Source: Sva-07 sp963698565 (GTDB lineage: Bacteria > Actinomycetota > Acidimicrobiia > Acidimicrobiales > Ilumatobacteraceae). From it: a DNA stretch of 64,000 nt. Position numbers and translations under genes: made by a program. The stretch is taken from the NCBI GenBank assembly GCA_963698565.1, contig CAVORH010000003.1, positions 62,001 through 126,000 of the forward strand. Direction: 5' to 3'. Positions 20,104 to 28,129 of the stretch are shown in pieces. Every line of letters begins with the position of its first letter. The stretch's first letter is position 1. The notes beneath the pieces were generated by a model. That model was not told the DNA's origin and searched no databases. It was given only the letters and a program-made list of their open reading frames with translations.

Positions 20104-22704
20104 TCAGACCCCCGATGTGACGCCGGCGCCGAAGAACGACCGCAATGCCTCGGCCATCGCCTTGCGGGCGTATTCGGAGGTGACCATCGCGTCGACCGCG
20201 GGGATCGCGGTGTGGGTCTGGCCGGGACACTGCAGGTGCTCGACCGCGACACCGGCGTCGGCCATCGCCTCGGCGTAGGCATCGCCCTCGTCGCGCAGTG
20301 GGTCGAACTCGCAGGTGATCACCAGTGCCGGCGGCAGGTCCGACAGGTCGCCGAGGAGCGGCGAGGCCTTGGGGTCGGAGCGGTCGGCGGGATCGCAGTA
20401 GTGATCCCAGAACCAGTTCATCACGCCCATCGTGAGCGCGTAGCCGTCGGCGTTCTCGGCGTGTGACGGGCGCTCGGTGGTGCCGTCGGTGACCGGGTTG
20501 AGGAGTACCTGGCCCGAGATCGTCGGACCACCGGCGAGCTTCGCCTGCTGGGCGGTGACCGCAGCGACGTTGGCCCCCGCACTCCACCCGGCGACGGAAA
20601 TTCGGCCCGGCACACCGCCGAGTTCCTCGGCGTGGTCCGCGATCCACGTCGCTGCGGCGAGTCCGTCGTCGGCCGCCGCGGGGAAACGGGCCTCGGGGGC
20701 GTGGCGGTAGTTGACCGACACGATGATCGAGTTCGAGTTGACGCACAGGTAACGGCACAGCGGGTCGTCGGAGGTGGCGCTGCCGAGCACCCAGCCCCCG
20801 CCGTGGAAGTAGGCCACGAGCGGGTGGGGCCCGTCGGTCGCGGGTCGGTACAGGCGGTACTCGAGTGGCGTTCCGTCGGCGCCGGGAAGCGTGCCGTCGA
20901 CGATCTCGCCGACCTCCGGTCCGGGTGGCATCGCCGCACCGGATGCCTCCATGAACTGGCGGGCACCCTCGACGCCCATCGTCTCCAGCGGTGGCAGCTC
21001 CAACTCGGCCATCATCGACAACATCGCCTGGACGTCGGGCTTCAGCGGCCGGATCACACCGTCGTTGGTCTGTTCCGTCCCGTCGCCGGCGAGCGTGAAT
21101 CCGAAGTAGTCGCGCTCGACGACCTCCTCGCAGATCTCGCGGTAGGCGCCGACGCCGCCGGGGTACGGCAGGAACACCTGGGGCTTGCCGGGCACGTTGG
21201 CGCCCATGTACCAGGAGTTCGCGGTCGGCAGCAGGGTGAGGTCGGCGATCTCGTTGCTGTGCTGCACCCACCGGCGCTGCGCGAGCTCGGTCGGCTCGAT
21301 CGTGTCGAACCCGTTCGAACGCAGGTGCTCGATCGTGTCGGTGATCAGATCGACGTGCTGCTCGATCGACACCATCATGTTCGACAGCACCGACGGGCTC
21401 CCGGGACCGGTGATCATGAACAGGTTGGGGAAGCCGACCGTCATCAGCCCGAGGTAGGTCTGGGGCCCGTCGGCCCACGCCTCGCGGAGCGACTCACCGC
21501 TGCGGCCGGTGATGTCGACGCCGACGATCGCTCCGGTCATCGCGTCGAAGCCGGTGGCGAACACGATCGCGTCGAACTCCATCGACTCACCGCCGTCCGC
21601 GCCGGCGGTGTCGATGCCGGTCTCGGTGATCGTGCTGATCGGGTTCGCGTGCAGGTCGACGAGACGTACGTGCGGCAGGTTGTAGGTGGCGTAGTAGCCG
21701 GTGTCGAGGCACGGGCGCTTCGTGGCGAAGTAGTGGTTCGTGGGACACAGCAGCTCGGCGACCTCGGGGTCGTGCACGATCGAACGGATCTTGTCGTGGA
21801 TGAACCGCCGCATCGTGTCGTTCGCCTCGGCGTTGATGCCCATGTCGTTGTACGGCTGCAGGAAGGCGAGTTCGCCGCGCTGCCACACCTCCTCGAACGC
21901 GGTGTTGCGCTCCTCCTCGGACACGGTCAGCGCGCCGATCTCCGGCGGGGTGCGCGGCACGCCGATGGCCGAGTGGCGGGCCTCCTCGCGGTAGGCGGCC
22001 GGGTCGCGGCGGTACTCGGCGAGGCGGTCGTCGGTGATCGGGCCGTTGTGGGCCGGGATCGAGAAGTTGGGGGTCCGCTGGAACACGGTGAGCTGCGACG
22101 CCTGCGACGCGATGATCGGGATCGACTGGATGCCCGACGACCCGGTGCCGATCACGGCGACACGTTTGCCGGTGAAGTCGACACCGTCATGGGGCCAGCT
22201 GTTGGTGAAGTAGACCTCCCCGGTGTAGCGGTCGGTCCCCTCGATGTCGGGCACCTTCGGCATCGACAGGCACCCGGTGGCCATCACGTAGAACGTGGCG
22301 GTGACGTCGTCGCCGTTGTCGGTGTGGACCGTCCAGCGGTTGGTGTCGTCGTTCCAGTCGGCGGAGGTGACGCGGGTGTTGAAGCGGATGTCGCGACGCA
22401 GGTCGTGCTTGTCGGCGACGAACTGGGCGTAGCGGAGGATCTCCGGCTGGGTGGCGTACCGCTCCGACCAGGTCCACTCCTGCTCCAGCTCGGGATCCCA
22501 GCTGTAGGAGTAGTCGACGGTGAGGATGTCGCAGCGGGCGCCCGGATACCGGTTCCAGTACCAGGTGCCGCCCACGTCGTCGGCCGCCTCGAGGACCACG
22601 GCGCTCAGTCCGGCCCGGCGCATCCGGACCAGCTGGTACATCCCGGCGAAACCGGCCCCCACGATCACGACGTCGACGTCGGTGGTGTTGCTCTCGGTCA
22701 TCAT
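20104..22704 (-). CDS. Fusion protein: Baeyer-Villiger-type flavin monooxygenase + alpha/beta-hydrolase (esterase)
   Basis: An 866-residue two-enzyme fusion. Residues about 1-545 are a class B flavoprotein monooxygenase with the FAD fold VIVGAGFAGMYQL, the GGTWYWNRYPGARCD segment and the NADPH fold VAVIGTGSSGIQS. The Baeyer-Villiger fingerprint (FxGxxxHxxxWP) reads YTGEVYFTNSWP, so its His is Phe. Residues about 580-866 are a hormone-sensitive-lipase-type esterase with oxyanion motif HGGGW, nucleophile GWSAG, and Asp and His in CEFDPLRD and GQTHT. A monooxygenase that makes an ester and an esterase that cleaves it would give ketone-to-acid-plus-alcohol conversion in one protein (inference). 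The start at 22704 follows a GAAGGGGAC ribosome site; the next codon is also ATG. Confidence 0.88.
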   Translation of the reverse strand: MMTESNTTDVDVVIVGAGFAGMYQLVRMRRAGLSAVVLEAADDVGGTWYWNRYPGARCDILTVDYSYSWDPELEQEWTWSERYATQPEILRYAQFVADKHDLRRDIRFNTRVTSADWNDDTNRWTVHTDNGDDVTATFYVMATGCLSMPKVPDIEGTDRYTGEVYFTNSWPHDGVDFTGKRVAVIGTGSSGIQSIPIIASQASQLTVFQRTPNFSIPAHNGPITDDRLAEYRRDPAAYREEARHSAIGVPRTPPEIGALTVSEEERNTAFEEVWQRGELAFLQPYNDMGINAEANDTMRRFIHDKIRSIVHDPEVAELLCPTNHYFATKRPCLDTGYYATYNLPHVRLVDLHANPISTITETGIDTAGADGGESMEFDAIVFATGFDAMTGAIVGVDITGRSGESLREAWADGPQTYLGLMTVGFPNLFMITGPGSPSVLSNMMVSIEQHVDLITDTIEHLRSNGFDTIEPTELAQRRWVQHSNEIADLTLLPTANSWYMGANVPGKPQVFLPYPGGVGAYREICEEVVERDYFGFTLAGDGTEQTNDGVIRPLKPDVQAMLSMMAELELPPLETMGVEGARQFMEASGAAMPPGPEVGEIVDGTLPGADGTPLEYRLYRPATDGPHPLVAYFHGGGWVLGSATSDDPLCRYLCVNSNSIIVSVNYRHAPEARFPAAADDGLAAATWIADHAEELGGVPGRISVAGWSAGANVAAVTAQQAKLAGGPTISGQVLLNPVTDGTTERPSHAENADGYALTMGVMNWFWDHYCDPADRSDPKASPLLGDLSDLPPALVITCEFDPLRDEGDAYAEAMADAGVAVEHLQCPGQTHTAIPAVDAMVTSEYARKAMAEALRSFFGAGVTSGV

Positions 22705-22798
22705 GTCCCCTTCGATCGATTCCCCGGCCGACAGTGTCGCGCCAGCGTCCTTCCAGCTTCGACACGGACCGACCCGTCGCACGGTCACCCCACCCGAG

Positions 22799-22840
22799 GC
22801 GATGAGCGGAGCCCCCACATGCGGGGAGTTGGCTCATCGC
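22799..22840. repeat. Palindromic intergenic element, copy A
   Basis: A 42-bp element with 9-bp arms GCGATGAGC/GCTCATCGC and inner CCCC/GGGG pairing. It lies between the divergent monooxygenase-esterase and DUF1697 genes. A second copy with the same arms and layout is at 24602-24647. Confidence 0.7.
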
Positions 22841-22869
22841 ATGTCGTGGGGTGGTGCCAGACTCGGGCG

Positions 22870-23415
22870 ATGGGTGCAACGACGGTGGTCGCCCTCTTGC
22901 GCGGGATCAACGTGGGAGGTCACAACAAGCTCCCGATGGCGCAGCTGCGCGAGATCGCCGCTTCGATCGGGCTGGCCGACGTGCAGACGTACATCCAGAG
23001 CGGAAACCTCGTTGCCTCGACCGACGGCGATCCGTCGGCCGTCGGCCCCGCGCTGGGCGATGCGATCACCTCGGCGACCGGCCTGACCGTTCCGGTGATC
23101 GTGCGAACGGCAAGCGAGTGGGCGCAGTTGGTCGCGGCGAATCCGTTCCCCGGCGCCGCCGACCTCGGCAAGCACGTGCACGTGATCTGTCTCCCGACGG
23201 CAGCCAGCGAGTCGCTGCGGGCGTTCGAGGCGTCCGGGTTCGCGCCCGAGGAGTTCGCCGTCGTCGGCTCGGAGATCTACCTCCATCTCCCCGACGGCAT
23301 GGGCCGCTCGAAGCTGGCGATCGCCGTCCACCGCCTCCCCGAGGCCGCCGCCGGCACCGCACGCAACTGGAACACCGTCCAGAAGCTCGCCGCCCTCGCC
23401 GCCGCTCCCTCCTGA
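22870..23415 (+). CDS. DUF1697 family protein
   Basis: A 181-residue member of DUF1697, a widespread family of unknown biochemical role. The hallmark N-terminus ALLRGINVGGHNKLPMAQLR and the segment YIQSGNLV are present, as is the C-terminal RNWNTVQKLAALA. It is probably cytoplasmic, with no signal or membrane segment. An AGACT-type -10 sequence lies 6 nt before the ATG at 22870, so translation is probably leaderless. The palindromic element copy A sits just upstream. Its stop codon is the first triplet of a 62-bp repeat unit. Confidence 0.9.
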   Translation: MGATTVVALLRGINVGGHNKLPMAQLREIAASIGLADVQTYIQSGNLVASTDGDPSAVGPALGDAITSATGLTVPVIVRTASEWAQLVAANPFPGAADLGKHVHVICLPTAASESLRAFEASGFAPEEFAVVGSEIYLHLPDGMGRSKLAIAVHRLPEAAAGTARNWNTVQKLAALAAAPS

Positions 23416-23547
23416 ACGTTTGCGCGACGTTCTGGGTGACCCGTCCCACCCGGATCGCGACGCAAACGGGGTGGGCCGAGGCGAGTGAACGTTTGCGCGA
23501 CGTTCTGGGTGACCCGTCCCACCCGGATCGCGACGCAAACGGGGTGG
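23413..23547. repeat. Tandem pair of identical 62-bp units with internal inverted repeats
   Basis: Two units, 23413-23474 and 23486-23547 (73-bp period), appear identical over 62 bases. Each holds the inverted repeats GAACGT/ACGTTC and CGTTTGCG/CGCAAACG around a GC-rich core. They fill the space between the convergent DUF1697 and luciferase-like genes, so they could act as a bidirectional terminator. There is no T-run. Confidence 0.8.
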
Positions 23548-23558
23548 TGAGCGTCGGG

Positions 23559-24560
23559 TCAGACGGTGACGGGGTCCATGGCGTCGGCGAGCAGGTCGAC
23601 CGAGCGGAGGCGCTGATCGATCGTCGGCGACGCGTGTGCCGTGATCAGTTCGTCGACGCCGGCGCGCTCGGCGAACTCGTCGAGGTAGACCTTCACGCGG
23701 TCGGGGGTGCCGACGGCGGAGTAGTGCATCATCTGGGCGATCTGCTGGCCCTGTGGCGACGCGAGGATCGCGTCGGCCTCGTCGTCGGACAGGTCGCGGC
23801 CAGGCGCCACGAACCGGGCGATGCGATACCGGCGAACGGTCTCCCACTGCTCGAGCGCCTCGTCGTCGGAGTCGGCAGCGATCACGTTGACTCCGGCGAT
23901 CGCATACGGCTCGGCGAGCTGCACCGACGGCTGGAACTCGCGCCGGTAGATCTCGATCGCGTCGAGCAGCGCAGCGGGCGCGAAGTGCGAGGCGAACGCG
24001 TACGGCAGCCCGAGCACCGCGGCGAGACGGGCGCCGAACAGCGACGATCCGAGGATGTACAGCGGCACGTCGGTTCCCGCTCCGGGAACAGCGACCACTC
24101 CGGGGATGCGCGACTCGCCGCGGAGGTAGCCCTGCAGTTCGAGTACGTCCTCGGGGAACCGGTCGGACGAGTGGGCATCGCGCCGCATCGCTCGCATCGT
24201 GTTCTGATCGCTGCCCGGTGCCCGCCCGAGACCGAGGTCGATCCGCCCTGGGTGCAACGTCGCGAGCGTGCCGAACTGTTCGGCGATCGTGAGTGGCGAG
24301 TGGTTCGGCAACATCACGCCACCGGCGCCGAGGCGGATCGTGGAGGTGTGCGCCGCGATGTGGGCGATCAGCACGCTCGTGGCCGACGACGCGATCGACG
24401 CCATGTTGTGGTGCTCGGCGTACCAGACCCGTTCGTAGCCGCGAGCCTCTGCGCGCTGCGCCAATGCCACGCTGTTGGCGAACGCGTCGGCGGCGGTCTG
24501 GCCCTTGCCGATGATCGCCAGGTCGAGGATCGACAGCGGAATCGAGCGACGGTGCGACAT
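23559..24560 (-). CDS. Luciferase-like (LLM) flavin-dependent monooxygenase
   Basis: A 333-residue bacterial-luciferase-fold oxidoreductase that uses reduced FMN. The TIM-barrel signatures include the N-terminal PLSILDLAIIGKG, RVWYAEHHNM, IRLGAGGVMLPNHSPL and GRIDLGLGRAPGSD, which place it in the MsnO8-like LLM subgroup. The substrate is unknown. It is divergent from the haem-dependent N-demethylase-like gene across the palindromic element copy B. No clear ribosome site is visible, and a weak CATGCT -10-like box lies 6 nt upstream of the ATG. The family is firm; the specific function is open. Confidence 0.9.
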   Translation of the reverse strand: MSHRRSIPLSILDLAIIGKGQTAADAFANSVALAQRAEARGYERVWYAEHHNMASIASSATSVLIAHIAAHTSTIRLGAGGVMLPNHSPLTIAEQFGTLATLHPGRIDLGLGRAPGSDQNTMRAMRRDAHSSDRFPEDVLELQGYLRGESRIPGVVAVPGAGTDVPLYILGSSLFGARLAAVLGLPYAFASHFAPAALLDAIEIYRREFQPSVQLAEPYAIAGVNVIAADSDDEALEQWETVRRYRIARFVAPGRDLSDDEADAILASPQGQQIAQMMHYSAVGTPDRVKVYLDEFAERAGVDELITAHASPTIDQRLRSVDLLADAMDPVTV

Positions 24561-24601
24561 CCCATCAGCATGCCGTGCCCGTCGCTCCCACGCGCACCCC
24601 A

Positions 24602-24647
24602 GAGCGATGAGCGACTCCCCCGTATCCGGCGGGTTGGCTCATCGCTC
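24602..24647. repeat. Palindromic intergenic element, copy B
   Basis: A 46-bp element with perfect 11-bp arms GAGCGATGAGC/GCTCATCGCTC. It lies between the divergent LLM and DUF3445 genes. The layout matches copy A at 22799-22840, including GTTG before the right arm and a GTGG-rich stretch after it that leads to the start codon. Confidence 0.75.
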
Positions 24648-24675
24648 GTGGTGGTGGGTTGGGTAGCGTTCGGGC

Positions 24676-25572
24676 GTGGACAGCTCCGACGGCCCGATCG
24701 CGGGCCTCACGGTCGATCCGATTCCGTACCTGCCGTTCATGGACGGCCCGGCTCCGGCCGGTCCTGATGCATTCCGGTGGCGCCTCGGTGTCCGGCCCCT
24801 CGACCTGCACGACTGGATCGAACTCGGCCCCGACGCCGATGCGGCGATCGAGGCCAAGCCGCGTTTGATGGCGCAGTTCCCCGACACGGTGTTCGCCGTG
24901 CTCGACGACGAGGTCGAACGCGAGTCGCAGGAGGTCGCGGACGCGCTCGTCGGGCACCTCCGTCGTCGGTGGCCCGAGCGGTACGGCGACGTTGTCCTCG
25001 ATTCGACGCTCCATCCTCTCGACGCCGCCGCACGACTCGTGCCCGAGGACCTCGTGCTGCTGGTCGAGCGGGACGGGCAACTCGTGTTCGGCGGTGGTTC
25101 GGTCTGCTTCCCCAACCGCTGGGATCTGCGTTCGAAGCTCGGGCTCACGATGGCGGGCGTGCACGCTCCGGTCGACCGCCTCAACGAGCAGCTCGAGGCG
25201 CCGATCGACGGGTTCTTCGACCGCCTCACCCCCGAACGCAGCTTCTGGCGCCTGGGTTGGGGCGTGCTCGACACCGCGGACTGGTACACGCCAGTCGACG
25301 GCACCGCCGCGCCGCGCCCTGACACGCCCGCCGCCGACCACCACGTCCTGCGCGTCGAGCGCGAGACCCTCCGGCGGTTCCCCGGCACCGGCTGCGTGCT
25401 GTTCACGATTCGCACGTACGTGACCCCGGTCCTGCGGTCCGCGCCGTCGCCGGCGGTGGCCCGTCGGTTCGCCGCGGCGCTCGACTCCCTCCCCGACGAC
25501 GTGCGCCGATACAAGGATCTGGTGTCGACCAGCGCCGCAGTCGCCGAACTCCTCCGCGAGCGCTGTGGATAA
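24676..25572 (+). CDS. DUF3445 protein, haem-dependent oxidative N-demethylase-like
   Basis: A 298-residue protein of DUF3445, whose characterised members are haem-dependent oxidases that demethylate amines. The family core is well kept: VERDGQLVFGGGSVCFPNRW, then DLRSKLGLTMAGVHAPV, FFDRLTPERSFWRLGWGVLD and the C-terminal RVERETLRRFPGTGCVLFTI. The GTG start at 24676 is chosen because a TAGCGT -10 box (24664-24669) ends 6 nt before it, giving a leaderless start. The neighbouring LLM oxygenase and monooxygenase-esterase suggest a small oxidative catabolism neighbourhood (inference). Confidence 0.88.
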   Translation: MDSSDGPIAGLTVDPIPYLPFMDGPAPAGPDAFRWRLGVRPLDLHDWIELGPDADAAIEAKPRLMAQFPDTVFAVLDDEVERESQEVADALVGHLRRRWPERYGDVVLDSTLHPLDAAARLVPEDLVLLVERDGQLVFGGGSVCFPNRWDLRSKLGLTMAGVHAPVDRLNEQLEAPIDGFFDRLTPERSFWRLGWGVLDTADWYTPVDGTAAPRPDTPAADHHVLRVERETLRRFPGTGCVLFTIRTYVTPVLRSAPSPAVARRFAAALDSLPDDVRRYKDLVSTSAAVAELLRERCG

Positions 25573-25580
25573 CTCGCTAT

Positions 25581-25601
25581 CCTGATATACTTACACTCAA
25601 G
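25581..25601 (+). promoter_or_regulatory. Probable HspR operator (HAIR-like) and promoter of clpB
   Basis: The HspR consensus is CTTGAGT-N7-ACTCAAG. Here a perfect right half ACTCAAG (25595-25601) lies exactly 7 nt after a 4/7 left half CCTGATA (25581-25587). A TATACT -10-like box (25586-25591) falls within the site, so bound HspR would block RNA polymerase. The gene downstream is clpB, a classical HspR target, and hspR itself is in this window. Confidence 0.65.
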
Positions 25602-25642
25602 TTTGTTGAACCCTTGGAACGCGAGAACAGTGGAGGAACGTC

Positions 25643-28129
25643 ATGGCCATCGATCCGAAGAAGTGGACGCTCAAGACCCAGGAGGCGTTCTCGGCCGCCA
25701 TCGATCAGGCCAAGGAGCTGTCGAATCCCGAGCTGACGCCTGATCACGTGCTCGGCGCCATGATGCGCCAGGACGGCACGATCGTGCCGGCGGTGCTCGC
25801 CAAGCTCGGCCAGGCGCCGCTGATGGTGCGCAACCGCGCCGACGAGGCCGTTCAGAAGCTCCCGAAGGCCTACGGCGGCGCCGAGCCGCGCATGAGCAAG
25901 GAGCTCAACAACGTCGTCGAGAACGCCGAGAGCTACCGCAAGGATCTCCGCGACGACTTCCTCTCCGTCGAGCACCTGCTGCTCGCCATGAACGCCCGCC
26001 TCGACGTGGGCTCGGAGGAACTGCTCGGTGCCCTCAAGGACGTGCGCGGCTCGCACCGCGTCACCGATCAGAATCCCGAGGAGAAGTTCGCGGCGCTCGA
26101 GAAGTACGGCCAGGACCTGACCGCTCTCGCGGCGAGCGGCAAGATCGATCCGGTGATCGGCCGCGACGAGGAGATCCGCCGCTGCATCCAGGTGCTGTCG
26201 CGTCGCAGCAAGAACAACCCGGTCCTGATCGGCGAGCCCGGCGTCGGCAAGACCGCCATCGTCGAGGGCCTCGCCTCGCGCATCGCCGACGGCGACGTGC
26301 CCGAAGGGCTCAAGAACAAGCGGCTGATCTCGCTCGACATCGGCTCGATGCTCGCGGGCGCCAAGTACCGCGGTGAGTTCGAGGAGCGGCTCAAGGCCGT
26401 GCTCAAGGAGATCACCGACGCCGAGGGCGAGATCATCACCTTCGTCGACGAGCTCCACACGATCGTCGGTGCGGGCGGCGCGGAAGGAGCGATGGATGCC
26501 GGCAACATGATCAAGCCGATGCTCGCCCGTGGCGAGCTGCGCATGATCGGTGCCACCACGCTCGACGAGTACCGCAAGCACGTCGAGAAGGACCCCGCGC
26601 TCGAACGCCGCTTCCAGCAGGTGTACGTCGGCGAGCCGTCGGTCGAGGACACGATCGGCATCCTGCGCGGCCTGAAGGAGCGCTACGAGGTGCACCACGG
26701 CGTGCGCATCCAGGACTCGGCGCTCGTGAGCGCGGCGGTGCTGTCCGACCGCTACATCACCAGCCGGTTCCTGCCCGACAAGGCGATCGACCTGATGGAC
26801 GAAGCGGCGTCGAAGCTGCGCATCGAGATCGACTCGCTCCCCACCGAGATCGACGTCGTCCAACGGCGCATCTTCCAGCTCGAGATCGAACAGCTCGCGC
26901 TCGAGAAGGAGACCGACGAGGCGTCGAAGGAGCGGCTCGACTCCCTCCACGAAGAACTGGCCGAGCTGAACGTCCAGGTCGCCGAGATGAAGCGGATCTG
27001 GGAACAGGAGAAGCAGGCGATCGACGCGATTCGTTCGCTCAAGGAGGAACTCGAGGAACTGCGAACCCGTGTCGAACGCGAGACCGACCTGGCCGCTGCC
27101 GCTGAGATCCGCTACGGCCGGATCCCCGAACTGGAGCGTCGCATCGAGGAGGCGACGGCGCACCTCGCCTCGGTCCAGGAGGGTGGCGCCATGCTCAAGG
27201 AGGAGGTCGACGCCGAGGACATCGCCGAGGTCGTCGCCCGAGCGACCGGTATCCCACTCAACCGGCTGATGGAGTCCGAGACCTCCAAGCTCGTGCACCT
27301 CGAGGAACTGCTGCACAAGCGGGTGATCGGCCAGGACCAAGCGGTCACGTCGGTGGCCAACGCGATCCGTCGCAGCCGGGCCGGTCTGTCCGATCCCAAC
27401 CGGCCGATCGGCTCGTTCATGTTCCTCGGCCCCACCGGCGTCGGCAAGACCGAACTCGCACGGGCACTCGCCGAGTTCCTGTTCGACGACGAGAAGGCGA
27501 TGGTGCGCATCGACATGGGCGAGTACATGGAGAAGTTCTCCGTGTCGCGCCTGATCGGTGCTCCCCCCGGCTACGTCGGTTACGACGAGGGCGGCCAGCT
27601 CACCGAGGCCGTCCGTCGACGCCCGTACTCGGTGGTGCTCCTCGACGAGATCGAGAAGGCGCACCCCGACGTGTTCAACACGTTGCTGCAGTTGCTCGAC
27701 GACGGCCGTCTCACCGACGGTCAGGGTCGCACGGTCGACTTCACCAACGTCGTGCTGATCATGACGTCGAATCTGCCGGGTGATCCGGGCGAGTTCTTCA
27801 AGCCGGAGTTCATCAACCGCGTCGACGACATCATCCGCTTCCGTGCGCTGACCGAGGCCGACCTCGAGCACATCGTCGAGATCCAGCTCGAATCGGTTCG
27901 CAAGCGGCTCGCCGATCGGCGCATCTCGCTCGACGTCGACGACGGAGCGATGGCGCAACTCGCACGGGAAGGTTTCGACCCGGCGTTCGGCGCCCGACCG
28001 CTCAAGCGGGTGATCCAGCGCGAGATCGGCGACAAGGCATCGATGCTGATCCTCGGCGGCGAGGTGACCGACGGCGGCACCATCCAGGTCCGCGCCGGCG
28101 ACGACGGTTTGCAGATCAGCGCTGGCTGA
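25643..28129 (+). CDS. clpB: ATP-dependent disaggregase ClpB (Hsp104 family)
   Basis: Hexameric AAA+ chaperone that rescues aggregated proteins with DnaK/DnaJ. The N domain (residues 1-145) is followed by AAA-1 with GEPGVGKTA, a coiled-coil M domain (about 390-515), and AAA-2 with GPTGVGKTELARALAE and VVLLDEIEKAHPDVFN. The C-terminal domain ends with GARPLKRVIQREI. At 828 residues it is slightly short: the linker after TSNL in AAA-2 is reduced to PGDPGEFFKPEFINR. AGTGGAGGA before the ATG is the ribosome site. The upstream HAIR-like site points to HspR control. The last 14 nt overlap the convergent histidine kinase gene. Confidence 0.96.
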   Translation: MAIDPKKWTLKTQEAFSAAIDQAKELSNPELTPDHVLGAMMRQDGTIVPAVLAKLGQAPLMVRNRADEAVQKLPKAYGGAEPRMSKELNNVVENAESYRKDLRDDFLSVEHLLLAMNARLDVGSEELLGALKDVRGSHRVTDQNPEEKFAALEKYGQDLTALAASGKIDPVIGRDEEIRRCIQVLSRRSKNNPVLIGEPGVGKTAIVEGLASRIADGDVPEGLKNKRLISLDIGSMLAGAKYRGEFEERLKAVLKEITDAEGEIITFVDELHTIVGAGGAEGAMDAGNMIKPMLARGELRMIGATTLDEYRKHVEKDPALERRFQQVYVGEPSVEDTIGILRGLKERYEVHHGVRIQDSALVSAAVLSDRYITSRFLPDKAIDLMDEAASKLRIEIDSLPTEIDVVQRRIFQLEIEQLALEKETDEASKERLDSLHEELAELNVQVAEMKRIWEQEKQAIDAIRSLKEELEELRTRVERETDLAAAAEIRYGRIPELERRIEEATAHLASVQEGGAMLKEEVDAEDIAEVVARATGIPLNRLMESETSKLVHLEELLHKRVIGQDQAVTSVANAIRRSRAGLSDPNRPIGSFMFLGPTGVGKTELARALAEFLFDDEKAMVRIDMGEYMEKFSVSRLIGAPPGYVGYDEGGQLTEAVRRRPYSVVLLDEIEKAHPDVFNTLLQLLDDGRLTDGQGRTVDFTNVVLIMTSNLPGDPGEFFKPEFINRVDDIIRFRALTEADLEHIVEIQLESVRKRLADRRISLDVDDGAMAQLAREGFDPAFGARPLKRVIQREIGDKASMLILGGEVTDGGTIQVRAGDDGLQISAG

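Noticed and set aside
22799..24647. CRISPR or miniature transposon from the paired palindromes
   Set aside because: Only two copies 1.8 kb apart, no regular spacers, no target-site duplications and no cas or transposase gene.
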